A stretch of DNA of 64,000 nucleotides, taken from contig NZ_OZ245041.1 in assembly GCF_965224175.1 (NCBI RefSeq), positions 3,100,001-3,164,000 of the forward strand, given 5' to 3'. Below the pieces are notes generated by a model. The model was not told where the DNA came from and did not search any database. It saw only the letters and a list, made by a program, of their open reading frames with translations. A program made the position numbers and the translations under genes. This DNA comes from Kordia sp965224175. GTDB lineage: Bacteria > Bacteroidota > Bacteroidia > Flavobacteriales > Flavobacteriaceae. Numbering within the stretch: position 1 is the first letter of the stretch; every line of letters begins with the position of its first letter. Below, piece by piece: positions 10,000 through 17,811 of the stretch.

Positions 10000-10893
10000 T
10001 TATATTGCTTCTGATAGTTTTGTTGAACGTTCACATAGTACTTCTTGCTTGTACAGCTTCATTAGTTTGTAACCCAGAGACGATTCCCACGAAAGTGGAA
10101 ATACATAATCATCTAACGATTCTAGTCCAACAACTTCTGCGGCTGTTCCTGTAAAGAATGCGCTGTCTGCTTGTTTTAATTCGTCTAGCGTAAAGTGTTT
10201 TTCTTCTACAGAGAAACTTTCTTCTTTGCAGATTTCAAGAATTGTGGAACGTGTAATTCCTGCCATAATGTGTCCGCGTTTTGGTGTGTAGAGTTTGCCA
10301 TCTTTTTGCATGAATATATTTGCGCCCGAACATTCAGCCACATTTCCATTCATATCTAATAATAATGCTTCATCATACCCAGCATTTTTCGCTTCGTTTG
10401 TAGATAGTATGGAATTGGTATAGTGTCCTGTTACTTTTGCTTCTACAAAGCATGATTTTGGATTTGGTCTTTGAAAACGAGATGTTTTTACTTTTAGGAG
10501 TTTGTCTCCCATATATTTTCCCCATTCCCAACATTGAATCGTTAAAAGAGATTCTTCAGACGTAAGTAAGCTCATGTTTGCTCCTGTGGTAAGTAATGGA
10601 CGAATGTATGCGTCTTGCAAGTTGTTTTTTTCTAGTAATTTGTATGTGATATCTATTAATTCTTCAATGGAATAGTTGAACGGAATTCCCATGACTTCAG
10701 CGCCATATTTTAAGCGTTTGTAATGTGCTTCGGCTTTGAAGATTTTTGCTCCAAATTTTGTTTTGTAAGCTCTGATACCTTCAAATACACCATTTCCGTA
10801 GTGTAATGCCTGACTATACATGTTTCCTGAAGCTTTTTCAGGATGTATGTATGCTCCGTTGTGATAAATGATACTGTCTTCTTTGTAATACAT
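10000..10893 (-). CDS. ilvE: branched-chain amino acid aminotransferase
   Basis: A 297-residue class IV PLP aminotransferase that interconverts branched-chain 2-oxo acids and Val, Leu and Ile. The N-terminal sequence HYGNGVFEGIRAYKT (about 32-46) and the PLP-lysine region VEAKVTGHYTNSIL are characteristic. It is the first structural gene of the ilv operon. The leader with two attenuators lies about 280 bases upstream of its ATG. Its product also links the operon to glutamate, made by GltBD from the adjacent gene pair. Confidence 0.93.
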   Translation of the reverse strand: MYYKEDSIIYHNGAYIHPEKASGNMYSQALHYGNGVFEGIRAYKTKFGAKIFKAEAHYKRLKYGAEVMGIPFNYSIEELIDITYKLLEKNNLQDAYIRPLLTTGANMSLLTSEESLLTIQCWEWGKYMGDKLLKVKTSRFQRPNPKSCFVEAKVTGHYTNSILSTNEAKNAGYDEALLLDMNGNVAECSGANIFMQKDGKLYTPKRGHIMAGITRSTILEICKEESFSVEEKHFTLDELKQADSAFFTGTAAEVVGLESLDDYVFPLSWESSLGYKLMKLYKQEVLCERSTKLSEAI

Positions 10894-11011
10894 GGTTACG
10901 GTAATTATAATTCGAAATTAATTTTATTGTTCTTTTTTGCTCGTTCGGTTTTATTTATTTCCCTAAAATCAATTGTTAATTTTTATATTTAATTTATTGT
11001 TTTTCAGTTAT

Positions 11012-11155
11012 TTACATTTCATCAAATACAACACTCAACGTGTGATATTTTTGCTTGTAATACTGCTCCTTGTGTTCGATTTCGTAAACTTTTAAATGAT
11101 CCCAATTTTCAGCGGAATTAGTTCTGTTTACATTTTTGTGTGCGCCCTTCTGGTT
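11012..11155 (-). other. protein-like open frame without a start codon in the ilv leader
   Basis: In the spacer between attenuator 1 and ilvE, one minus-strand frame stays open for 47 codons with a protein-like composition (for example ENWDHLKVYEIEHKEQYYK). It has no ATG, GTG or TTG near its beginning. It could be the remnant of a lost small gene or chance. The rest of 10894-11170 shows only AT-rich leader DNA. Confidence 0.25.
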
Positions 11156-11175
11156 TCACAAAACTGAACTTCACT

Positions 11176-11205
11176 AAAAAAGCCTGTATCACGGTTGATA
11201 CAGGC
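11176..11205 (-). terminator. ilv attenuator 1 (intrinsic terminator)
   Basis: The minus-strand stem is GCCTGTATCA / TGATACAGGC (10 bp) with loop ACCG, followed by six T. It lies 31 bases after the stop of leader peptide 1 and about 280 bases before ilvE. The 5' arm and loop contain GTATCAAC, which is the exact complement of GTTGATAC placed right after the leader stop codon (11229-11236). That gives a clear alternative antiterminator fold. The hairpin is also T-flanked on the plus strand, but no plus-strand gene ends here. Confidence 0.85.
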
Positions 11206-11236
11206 TTTTTATTTTTATATAGCAAATCGTATCAAC

Positions 11237-11290
11237 TCAGGTGGAGTTCATAATAATAATGACGATGCTGCTAATTATGTTTTTGTTCAT
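11237..11290 (-). CDS. ilv leader peptide 1 (attenuation peptide)
   Basis: A 17-codon ORF encoding MNKNIISSIVIIIMNST, with six Ile and one Val, including IVIII in a row. It is followed directly by the antiterminator segment and then attenuator 1. Ribosome stalling at Ile/Val codons when charged tRNA is scarce would favour the antiterminator, as established for enterobacterial ilv operons. The position upstream of ilvE, codon content and downstream alternative folds together make this convincing, although it is short and untested. No Shine-Dalgarno is visible, which is normal for Bacteroidetes. Confidence 0.8.
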   Translation of the reverse strand: MNKNIISSIVIIIMNST

Positions 11291-11307
11291 TGTTTTGTAT
11301 TTTATAA

Positions 11308-11332
11308 CGTCATTCTGAACTTGATTCAGAAT
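11308..11332 (-). repeat. small palindromic intergenic repeat (TTCTGAATCAAGTTCAGAA type)
   Basis: On the minus strand ATTCTGAA-TCAAG-TTCAGAAT forms an 8-bp stem and is followed by GACG. It lies between attenuator 2 and leader peptide 1. A near-identical unit with compensating changes in the stem (ATGCTGAA-TCAAG-TTCAGCAT, then GACG) is at 28953-28973 on the plus strand. This looks like a dispersed element. Confidence 0.6.
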
Positions 11333-11353
11333 TTCATAAAACTGAGTTTCACT

Positions 11354-11389
11354 AAATAAAAAAAGCTTTCCGTTTACAGGAAAGCTTTT
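11354..11389 (-). terminator. ilv attenuator 2 (upstream intrinsic terminator)
   Basis: The minus-strand stem is AAAAGCTTTCC / GGAAAGCTTTT (11 bp) with loop TGTAAAC, followed by a T-run. It lies 31 bases downstream of the stop of leader peptide 2, the same spacing as in the second unit. A candidate antiterminator (AGGAA, just after the stop, against TTCCT in the 5' arm) is weaker than in attenuator 1. The sequence after each terminator is similar (TTTAGTGAA...TCAGTTTT.TGAAA), suggesting duplication. Confidence 0.8.
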
Positions 11390-11420
11390 CAATTTATAGT
11401 TAAATTTTTATATACATTCC

Positions 11421-11483
11421 TTATCGTTGTGAGCGAATCACAATAATATTGACAGCAATGATATTTATAATTTGTTTGTTCAT
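11421..11483 (-). CDS. ilv leader peptide 2 (attenuation peptide)
   Basis: A 20-codon ORF, MNKQIINIIAVNIIVIRSQR, with seven Ile and two Val. It shares the MNK.II start with leader peptide 1 and precedes attenuator 2. It begins 86 bases after the gltD stop. A near-consensus -7 box (AATCTTTG, one mismatch to TAnnTTTG) sits about 10 bases before the ATG, so the ilv transcript may start here, although read-through from gltBD is possible. Confidence 0.78.
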   Translation of the reverse strand: MNKQIINIIAVNIIVIRSQR

Positions 11484-11569
11484 TTGTTGTTTCAAAGATT
11501 GAAAAAGTTTTTTGGGATTCCTAATTTATGGTTGAAAAATGTTGTTAGTTTTTCTGTCTTTGCAATGTA

Positions 11570-13036
11570 TTATACTCGCGGCAAATCGTTTTCATCTTTT
11601 AATGGTAAATTAGAACTTCCCATCAAATATGTATCTACATGATGTGCTGCTTGGCGACCTTCTGAGATTGCCCAAACGATTAACGATTGCCCTCTTCGCA
11701 TATCGCCAGCCGTAAAAATTCCAGATTGACTGGTTGCATAGTTTTTAGTCGTTGCTTTGATATTACTTCTGAAATCCATTTCGAGTTCAAAAGCTTCTGC
11801 CAACGTTTTTTCAGCTCCTGTAAAACCTAAAGCAAGTAATACTAAATCGCATTCCCAATGTTTTTCTGTGTTTGGAATTTCTTTGAGTTGCGGACGCTCG
11901 CCTTCTTTGAAAATCCATTCGACTTCTACCGTTTTTAAACCTGTCAAATTTCCGTTAGCATCACTTATAAATTTCTTCGTAGAAATACTAAAAAAGCGTT
12001 CTACACCTTCTTGATGTGAGGAAGTTTCTTTGAGTTTCATTGGCCAATACGGCCACGGTTGATGCGCTGGCCTTCCAACAGTTGGTTTATTTAGTATTTC
12101 AAAGTTTGTTACTGATTTTGCTCCATGACGATTGCTCGTTCCAATACAATCTGAACCTGTATCGCCACCACCAATGACGATTACTTTTTTGTCTTTCGCA
12201 GAGATAATTTTATCAAAATCTATCAAACCGTCTACGTATTGATTGTTTTGTTTTAGGAAATCCATTGCTTGGTATACACCTTTTGCATTTACGCCATCAA
12301 TAGGAATACTTCTTTTTACCGTTGCTCCACCACAGAGTAGAATGGCATCATAGTTTTCTTTGAGTTGACTAGCTTCTATATTTACACCAACATGCGCATT
12401 TGTTTTGAATATAATTCCTTCTTCTTCTAATATTTTCAAACGTCGATCAATGATCTGTTTTTCCATTTTAAAATCTGGAATTCCGTAGCGCAATAAACCA
12501 CCTACTTTTCCATCACGTTCAAAAACAGTTACTTCATGACCAGCGCGATTGAGTTGTTGTGCAGCTGCTAAACCTGCAGGTCCTGAGCCAATGATTGCGA
12601 CTGATTTTCCAGTTCGTATTTTTGGCGGTTTTGCAACAATCCAACCTTCCGCAAAAGCAGTTTCCACAATATTTTTTTCAATATTTTCTATACTTACAGG
12701 ATCTTCATTGATTCCTAATACACAGGCTTCTTCACACGGAGCTGGACATAAACGACCTGTGAATTCAGGGAAATTATTGGTTTTATGAAGAATTTCTGCT
12801 GCTTCTTTCCATTTTCCACGGTAGACCTTGTCATTGAAATCTGGAATTAGATTCCCGAGTGGACAACCACTATGGCAAAACGGAATGCCACAATCCATAC
12901 AACGCGCGCCTTGTTCTTCTAGTCTTGATTTTTGTAATGCAATTGTAAACTCTTTATAGTCTTTGATACGTTCTGACGGAACTTGATATGCTTCATCTTG
13001 ACGTTTATATTCTAAAAATCCTGTTATTTTTCCCAT
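11570..13036 (-). CDS. gltD: glutamate synthase small (beta) subunit
   Basis: A 488-residue flavoprotein that passes electrons from NAD(P)H to the GltB subunit for glutamate formation from glutamine and 2-oxoglutarate. N-terminal [4Fe-4S] cysteines are in CMDCGIPFCHSGCPLGN (about 42-58). The FAD motif is IGSGPAGLAAAQQL (about 149-162) and the NAD(P)H motif GGGDTGSDC. The length is normal. It starts three bases after the gltB remnant stop, so the subunits are co-expressed. The C-terminus ends just before the ilv leader region. Confidence 0.95.
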   Translation of the reverse strand: MGKITGFLEYKRQDEAYQVPSERIKDYKEFTIALQKSRLEEQGARCMDCGIPFCHSGCPLGNLIPDFNDKVYRGKWKEAAEILHKTNNFPEFTGRLCPAPCEEACVLGINEDPVSIENIEKNIVETAFAEGWIVAKPPKIRTGKSVAIIGSGPAGLAAAQQLNRAGHEVTVFERDGKVGGLLRYGIPDFKMEKQIIDRRLKILEEEGIIFKTNAHVGVNIEASQLKENYDAILLCGGATVKRSIPIDGVNAKGVYQAMDFLKQNNQYVDGLIDFDKIISAKDKKVIVIGGGDTGSDCIGTSNRHGAKSVTNFEILNKPTVGRPAHQPWPYWPMKLKETSSHQEGVERFFSISTKKFISDANGNLTGLKTVEVEWIFKEGERPQLKEIPNTEKHWECDLVLLALGFTGAEKTLAEAFELEMDFRSNIKATTKNYATSQSGIFTAGDMRRGQSLIVWAISEGRQAAHHVDTYLMGSSNLPLKDENDLPRV

Positions 13037-13039
13037 GTT

Positions 13040-13315
13040 TTACGCTGTTTGAAGTTGTTCTTGTTCTAATCGTACTAATGCCTTTCTATATTCTTCTGGT
13101 AATACTTTTATGAATTTTGAAAGATAGTCTTCCCAATTGTCTACTATTCGTTTTGCCAACGGGCTCGATGTTGCTTGGTAATGATTTTGTATGAGTTGTT
13201 TTAATTGTATTTTATCTTCTTCCAATTCTACGGCATCAATATTTAAACTATCTGAATTACAGTGTCTAAAAAAAGTATCGTCTTCAGCTAAAACATAAGC
13301 AATTCCGCCACTCAT
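13040..13315 (-). CDS. gltB: C-terminal fragment of glutamate synthase large subunit (after frameshift)
   Basis: The 91-residue frame begins MSGGIAYVLAEDDTFF, which is the expected continuation of GltB after ...GRNFGAG. It contains the helical tail of the subunit. The ATG overlaps the stop of the upstream frame as ATGA. It is separated from the main frame only by loss of one T in what should read AATTTTGGTGCAGG (run at 13325-13327). It is therefore not an independent gene unless the break is real and reinitiation at ATGA supplies it as a separate chain. Confidence 0.75.
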   Translation of the reverse strand: MSGGIAYVLAEDDTFFRHCNSDSLNIDAVELEEDKIQLKQLIQNHYQATSSPLAKRIVDNWEDYLSKFIKVLPEEYRKALVRLEQEQLQTA

Positions 13316-16300
13316 TCCTGCACCAAATTACGACCTACTTTTCCAAGAATTACTGCAATTCCACCAGTCATATATTCACATCCATGATCACCAATTCCTT
13401 CTACAACCGCTTTTGCTCCTGAGTTTCGCACACAGAAACGTTCGCCCGCTTTTCCGTTGATATATACTTCACCCGAAGTTGCTCCATATAAAGTTACATT
13501 TCCAGTAATAACATTTTCTTCTGGAATGATTGTCGATGCTGAGGGAACTTTAATAATTAGTTTTCCTCCTGACAATCCTTTACCTAAATAATCGTTGGTA
13601 TTTCCATGAACTGTCATTCGAATTCCCTTCGTAGCAAACGCACCAAAACTTTGTCCCGCAGCTCCGTTAAAATCTATGTTGATTGTATCTTCTGGCAAAC
13701 CTTCTGCACCATATATTTTTGAGATTTCATTGCTCACAATTGCGCCAACTGCTCTATCAATATTTGTGATTTCTAATTTTAAATCAGTTCGCTGTCTTCT
13801 AAATAAAGCTTGATGTGCTTGCTTGATGATACTGAAATCTAAATGTGTTTCCAGTTGATGATCCTGTGCTTCTGTATTGTAGAGTTTTGCATCGTCTGAA
13901 ACTTCTACTTTGTGTAAAATTGGCGTTAAGTCAATTCCTGAAGCTTTGTAATGTTCAATGGCTTTGTTTCTGTTAAGTTTTTGTACTTGACCAACCATTT
14001 CGTTTACAGTTTTGAATCCAAGTTTTGCCATAATTTCTCGTAGTTCTTGTGCTACGAAGTACATATAGTTGACGACATGTTCTGGCTTTCCTTTGAATTT
14101 TTTTCGCAGTTCAGGATTTTGTGTTGCAATTCCAACCGGACATGTATTTAAGTGACATACACGCATCATTATACAACCTGAAGCTACTAATGGTGCTGTT
14201 GCAAAACCAAATTCTTCTGCGCCTAATAAACAGGCAATTGCAACATCACGACCTGTTTTTAATTGTCCATCACATTCTAAGACAACACGATTTCGCAAAT
14301 CGTTCATCACTAAAGTTTGTTGTGCTTCTGCAATTCCTAATTCCCACGGCAATCCTGCATGTTTTAGCGAAGTTAGTGGAGACGCACCTGTTCCTCCATC
14401 AAAACCAGAAATTAAGATTACATCTGCTTTGGCTTTGGCAACTCCAGCCGCGACAGTTCCAACACCAACTTCTGATACTAGTTTTACATTGATTCGTGCT
14501 TCCCTGTTAGCTGATTTCACATCATAAATTAGTTGTGATAAATCTTCAATGGAATAAATATCGTGATGTGGCGGTGGCGAAATGAGTCCTACATATGGTG
14601 TTGAGTTTCGTGTTTTCGCTATTTGCGGATTTACTTTTGGACCTGGCAATTGTCCGCCTTCTCCAGGTTTTGCGCCTTGAGCAATTTTGATTTGAATTTC
14701 GTTGGCACTTGTCAAGTAGTTTGAAGTTACTCCAAAACGCCCAGAAGCGACTTGTTTTATGGCTGAATTTTTCCAATCGCCTTGCGAACTTTTGTAGAAA
14801 CGTTCTTGATCTTCTCCACCTTCTCCAGAGTTTGATTTTCCACCAATTCTGTTCATTGCAATTGCTAAGTTTTCATGTGCTTCTTTGCTGATAGAACCGT
14901 AAGACATTGCACCAGTTTTGAAACGTTTTACAATTTCCGTCCAAGGTTCTACCTCATCTAAAGGAATTGGGTCATACTGATCGAACTCGAATAAACCTCT
15001 GATTGTCATTAAACTTTTCGATTGATTGTTGACCAATTCTGAGTATTCTTTGAAAGTAGAAGCTTTGTTGGTACGAACCGATTCTTGCAATTTTGCAACC
15101 GTCAACGGATTGAACATATGTTTTTCTTGTCCGCGTCTCCATCTGTATTCGCCACCAACTTCAATATCTGCATTGACTTCATTGAGTTGAAATGCTTTTT
15201 TATGACGCTTTACAATTTCTTGTTCTATTTCACGCAAACCAATTCCTTGGATACGTGTTGGCGTGTTTGGAAAGTATTTTTTGACTGTAGTCGAATTGAT
15301 TCCGATACATTCAAATAGTTGTGATCCGCGATATGAATTTAGCGTAGAGATTCCAATTTTGTTCATCACTTTCAAAATTCCTTTTCCAACTGCTTTGTTA
15401 TAGTTCTTGATCGCTGCTAAATATTCTAGTTCAGTAATATCACCGTTAAATACTTGCTTTTCTACGATTTCATTCACGATATACGGATTTACTGCACTTG
15501 CTCCAAAACCAAATAATAGGGCAAAATGATGTACTTCTCTCGGTTCAGCAGATTCAATAATCAGACTGATTTGTGAACGTTTTTTAAGTTTATGCAGCGC
15601 ATGATTTAGATAGGAACATGCCAATAATGCTGGAATTGGCGCATGTTTTTCATCAACATATCTATCGGATAAAATAATAATATTTGCGCCATTACCTATT
15701 GCTTTGGATGCTTTGTGCATAAGGTTTTCTAAAGCAATTTCTAGTTCATTTAAACCACGATTCACTTCGTATAACATTGAAATAGATTCTACTTTAAAAT
15801 TAGGATTACTGTCGTAGTTTCTGATTTTATCTAAATCGTGCTTTGAGATGACTGGGTTTTGAATTTTTAGTTTTTTACAATGTTCTGCGTTGATATCAAA
15901 TAGATTAACATCGCTTCCTAGAGTGAGACTGATATCTGTGATTAATTCTTCGCGAACACCATCTAATGGCGGATTTGTAACTTGGGCAAATAATTGTTTA
16001 AAATAGTTATAGATGAGTTGTGGTCTTTCGGAAAGAATAGCAATTGGCGTATCGCTTCCCATGGAACCAATCGGTTCTTTTGCCAATTGCGCCATTGGAC
16101 GAATGATCGTGTTTATATCTTCTTGCGTATACCCAAATACAACTTCTCTTTTTTTGAGTTCAATTTCATCATATTTGATTGGTCCTTTTTTGGCTGAAAT
16201 ATCTCGTAAGTGTACTAAGTTTTCGTTCAACCATTTTCTATACGGATGTTTGGCTGCGATGGCTTCTTTGATTTCTTCATCATTTACAATGCGTCCTTCA

Positions 16301-17544
16301 TTCATATTCACTAAAAACATCTTTCCTGGCTCTAAACGACCATGAAATGCTACGTTTTCTGGCTTTATATCAACCACTCCTGTTTCTGATGACATGACAA
16401 CGTTTCCATGTTTTGTTACTGTATATCGCGATGGACGTAATCCGTTTCTATCTAAAACGGCTCCGATATAATTGCCATCTGTAAACGGAATAGAAGCTGG
16501 TCCGTCCCAAGGTTCCATTAAACAAGAATTGTATTCGTAAAACGCTTTTTTTGCATCTGACATGTTTGGATTTTTCTCCCAAGCTTCTGGCACTAACATC
16601 ATCATCGCTTCTGGCAAGGAACGACCTGTCATGAGTAATAATTCTACGACCATATCTAAGGTTGCAGAATCTGATTTCCCTTTTAATATTGTTGGAATTA
16701 TTTTTTTGATGTCATCACCAAATAAAGGACTTTTCATAATTTCTTCACGCGAGAACATTCTAGAAACATTTCCACGAAGCGTATTGATTTCTCCATTATG
16801 ACAGATGTATCGAAAAGGTTGTGCCAAATCCCACGTTGGAAATGTATTGGTTGAAAAACGTTGATGCACTAATGCTAAACGCGTGTTTAAATCGGCATCA
16901 AATAAATCTAGATAGTATTCATTAATATGCTCAGGCTTCAATAGACCTTTAAATATGATGATTTTTGTTGACAGACTAGGCACATAAAAAAACTTTGATT
17001 CTGATAGTTTGGAATCGTATATAATATGTTCTGTGATTTTACGAGCTGCGAATAATTTGAGTTTGAAATCTTCATCGGATTGTTTTTTATTAGATTTCCC
17101 GATAAATAATTGCTTTACAAAAGGCTCTGTTTCTTTAGCAATTTCTCCTAAGACCTCACTATTTACAGGAACATTTCGCCAACCAATCAATTGCAGTCCT
17201 TGATTTTTTATTTCAGTCTCAAATACATCAATACAATAGTTTCGTTGATTTTCTTTTTGAGGAAGAAATACATTACTTACTGCGTATTCTCCAGTATTTG
17301 GCAATGTAAAGTCACAAGACTTTTCAAAGAATTTATGCGGAATATCTATTAAAATACCAGCACCATCTCCAGTAACACCATCTGCACTTACTGCACCACG
17401 ATGTTCTAGTTTTACTAAAATTTCAAGTGCTTTATGAATGATATCATTGGAACGTTTTCCTGTTAAACTGCATATAAATCCTGCGCCGCAATTATCGTGT
17501 TCAAATTCTGGCAAATAGAGTCCTTGTTTCTTTAACATTATCAA
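13312..17544 (-). CDS. gltB: glutamate synthase large (alpha) subunit, frameshifted near the C-terminus
   Basis: A 1410-residue frame for the glutaminase/synthase subunit. The N-terminal glutaminase nucleophile is Cys19 (EHDNCGAGFICS) after a short propeptide. Central FMN-domain motifs and the 3Fe-4S cysteines in CIMMRVCHLNTCPVGIA follow, then the glycine-rich beta-helix (GAATSGEVYINGKAGERF-like). The frame stops after GKVGRNLVQE, about 90 residues short of the usual length near 1500, because one T is missing at 13325-13327. The missing tail is at 13040-13315. An alternative start is Met3. GltB feeds glutamate to IlvE and other aminotransferases. Confidence 0.93.
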   Translation of the reverse strand: MIMLKKQGLYLPEFEHDNCGAGFICSLTGKRSNDIIHKALEILVKLEHRGAVSADGVTGDGAGILIDIPHKFFEKSCDFTLPNTGEYAVSNVFLPQKENQRNYCIDVFETEIKNQGLQLIGWRNVPVNSEVLGEIAKETEPFVKQLFIGKSNKKQSDEDFKLKLFAARKITEHIIYDSKLSESKFFYVPSLSTKIIIFKGLLKPEHINEYYLDLFDADLNTRLALVHQRFSTNTFPTWDLAQPFRYICHNGEINTLRGNVSRMFSREEIMKSPLFGDDIKKIIPTILKGKSDSATLDMVVELLLMTGRSLPEAMMMLVPEAWEKNPNMSDAKKAFYEYNSCLMEPWDGPASIPFTDGNYIGAVLDRNGLRPSRYTVTKHGNVVMSSETGVVDIKPENVAFHGRLEPGKMFLVNMNEGRIVNDEEIKEAIAAKHPYRKWLNENLVHLRDISAKKGPIKYDEIELKKREVVFGYTQEDINTIIRPMAQLAKEPIGSMGSDTPIAILSERPQLIYNYFKQLFAQVTNPPLDGVREELITDISLTLGSDVNLFDINAEHCKKLKIQNPVISKHDLDKIRNYDSNPNFKVESISMLYEVNRGLNELEIALENLMHKASKAIGNGANIIILSDRYVDEKHAPIPALLACSYLNHALHKLKKRSQISLIIESAEPREVHHFALLFGFGASAVNPYIVNEIVEKQVFNGDITELEYLAAIKNYNKAVGKGILKVMNKIGISTLNSYRGSQLFECIGINSTTVKKYFPNTPTRIQGIGLREIEQEIVKRHKKAFQLNEVNADIEVGGEYRWRRGQEKHMFNPLTVAKLQESVRTNKASTFKEYSELVNNQSKSLMTIRGLFEFDQYDPIPLDEVEPWTEIVKRFKTGAMSYGSISKEAHENLAIAMNRIGGKSNSGEGGEDQERFYKSSQGDWKNSAIKQVASGRFGVTSNYLTSANEIQIKIAQGAKPGEGGQLPGPKVNPQIAKTRNSTPYVGLISPPPHHDIYSIEDLSQLIYDVKSANREARINVKLVSEVGVGTVAAGVAKAKADVILISGFDGGTGASPLTSLKHAGLPWELGIAEAQQTLVMNDLRNRVVLECDGQLKTGRDVAIACLLGAEEFGFATAPLVASGCIMMRVCHLNTCPVGIATQNPELRKKFKGKPEHVVNYMYFVAQELREIMAKLGFKTVNEMVGQVQKLNRNKAIEHYKASGIDLTPILHKVEVSDDAKLYNTEAQDHQLETHLDFSIIKQAHQALFRRQRTDLKLEITNIDRAVGAIVSNEISKIYGAEGLPEDTINIDFNGAAGQSFGAFATKGIRMTVHGNTNDYLGKGLSGGKLIIKVPSASTIIPEENVITGNVTLYGATSGEVYINGKAGERFCVRNSGAKAVVEGIGDHGCEYMTGGIAVILGKVGRNLVQE

Positions 17545-17721
17545 CTAATTTTAGGGGTTTTTTACACCTTATTTAATATCTAATATAGAATCAAGAATTT
17601 TATAATAAAAAAAGGAGAATCACTTTTCCTAAATCTGTAATTAAAGTCTTTTTAAATGAAGAATTAGTGATTTTTAGCACGTATTTTATAAAAATCACAA
17701 TAGGAATTGCAACTCTTATCA

Positions 17722-17757
17722 AAAAAACCTCAAAGCATATGGTTTTGAGGGTTTTAT
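17722..17757 (-). terminator. intrinsic terminator after the T9SS surface protein gene
   Basis: AACCTCAAA and TTTGAGG(G)TT pair across a short loop with one bulged G. On the minus strand the stem is followed by seven T, so it ends the transcript of the 17812-20322 gene. The rest of 17545-17811 is AT-rich and otherwise featureless. It also contains the upstream region of gltB, without a clear promoter match. Confidence 0.6.
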
Positions 17758-17811
17758 TTTGATTTGACTTCACTAAGTCTTAGTACAAGTCGTTCTGAAT
17801 ACGATATTGAA

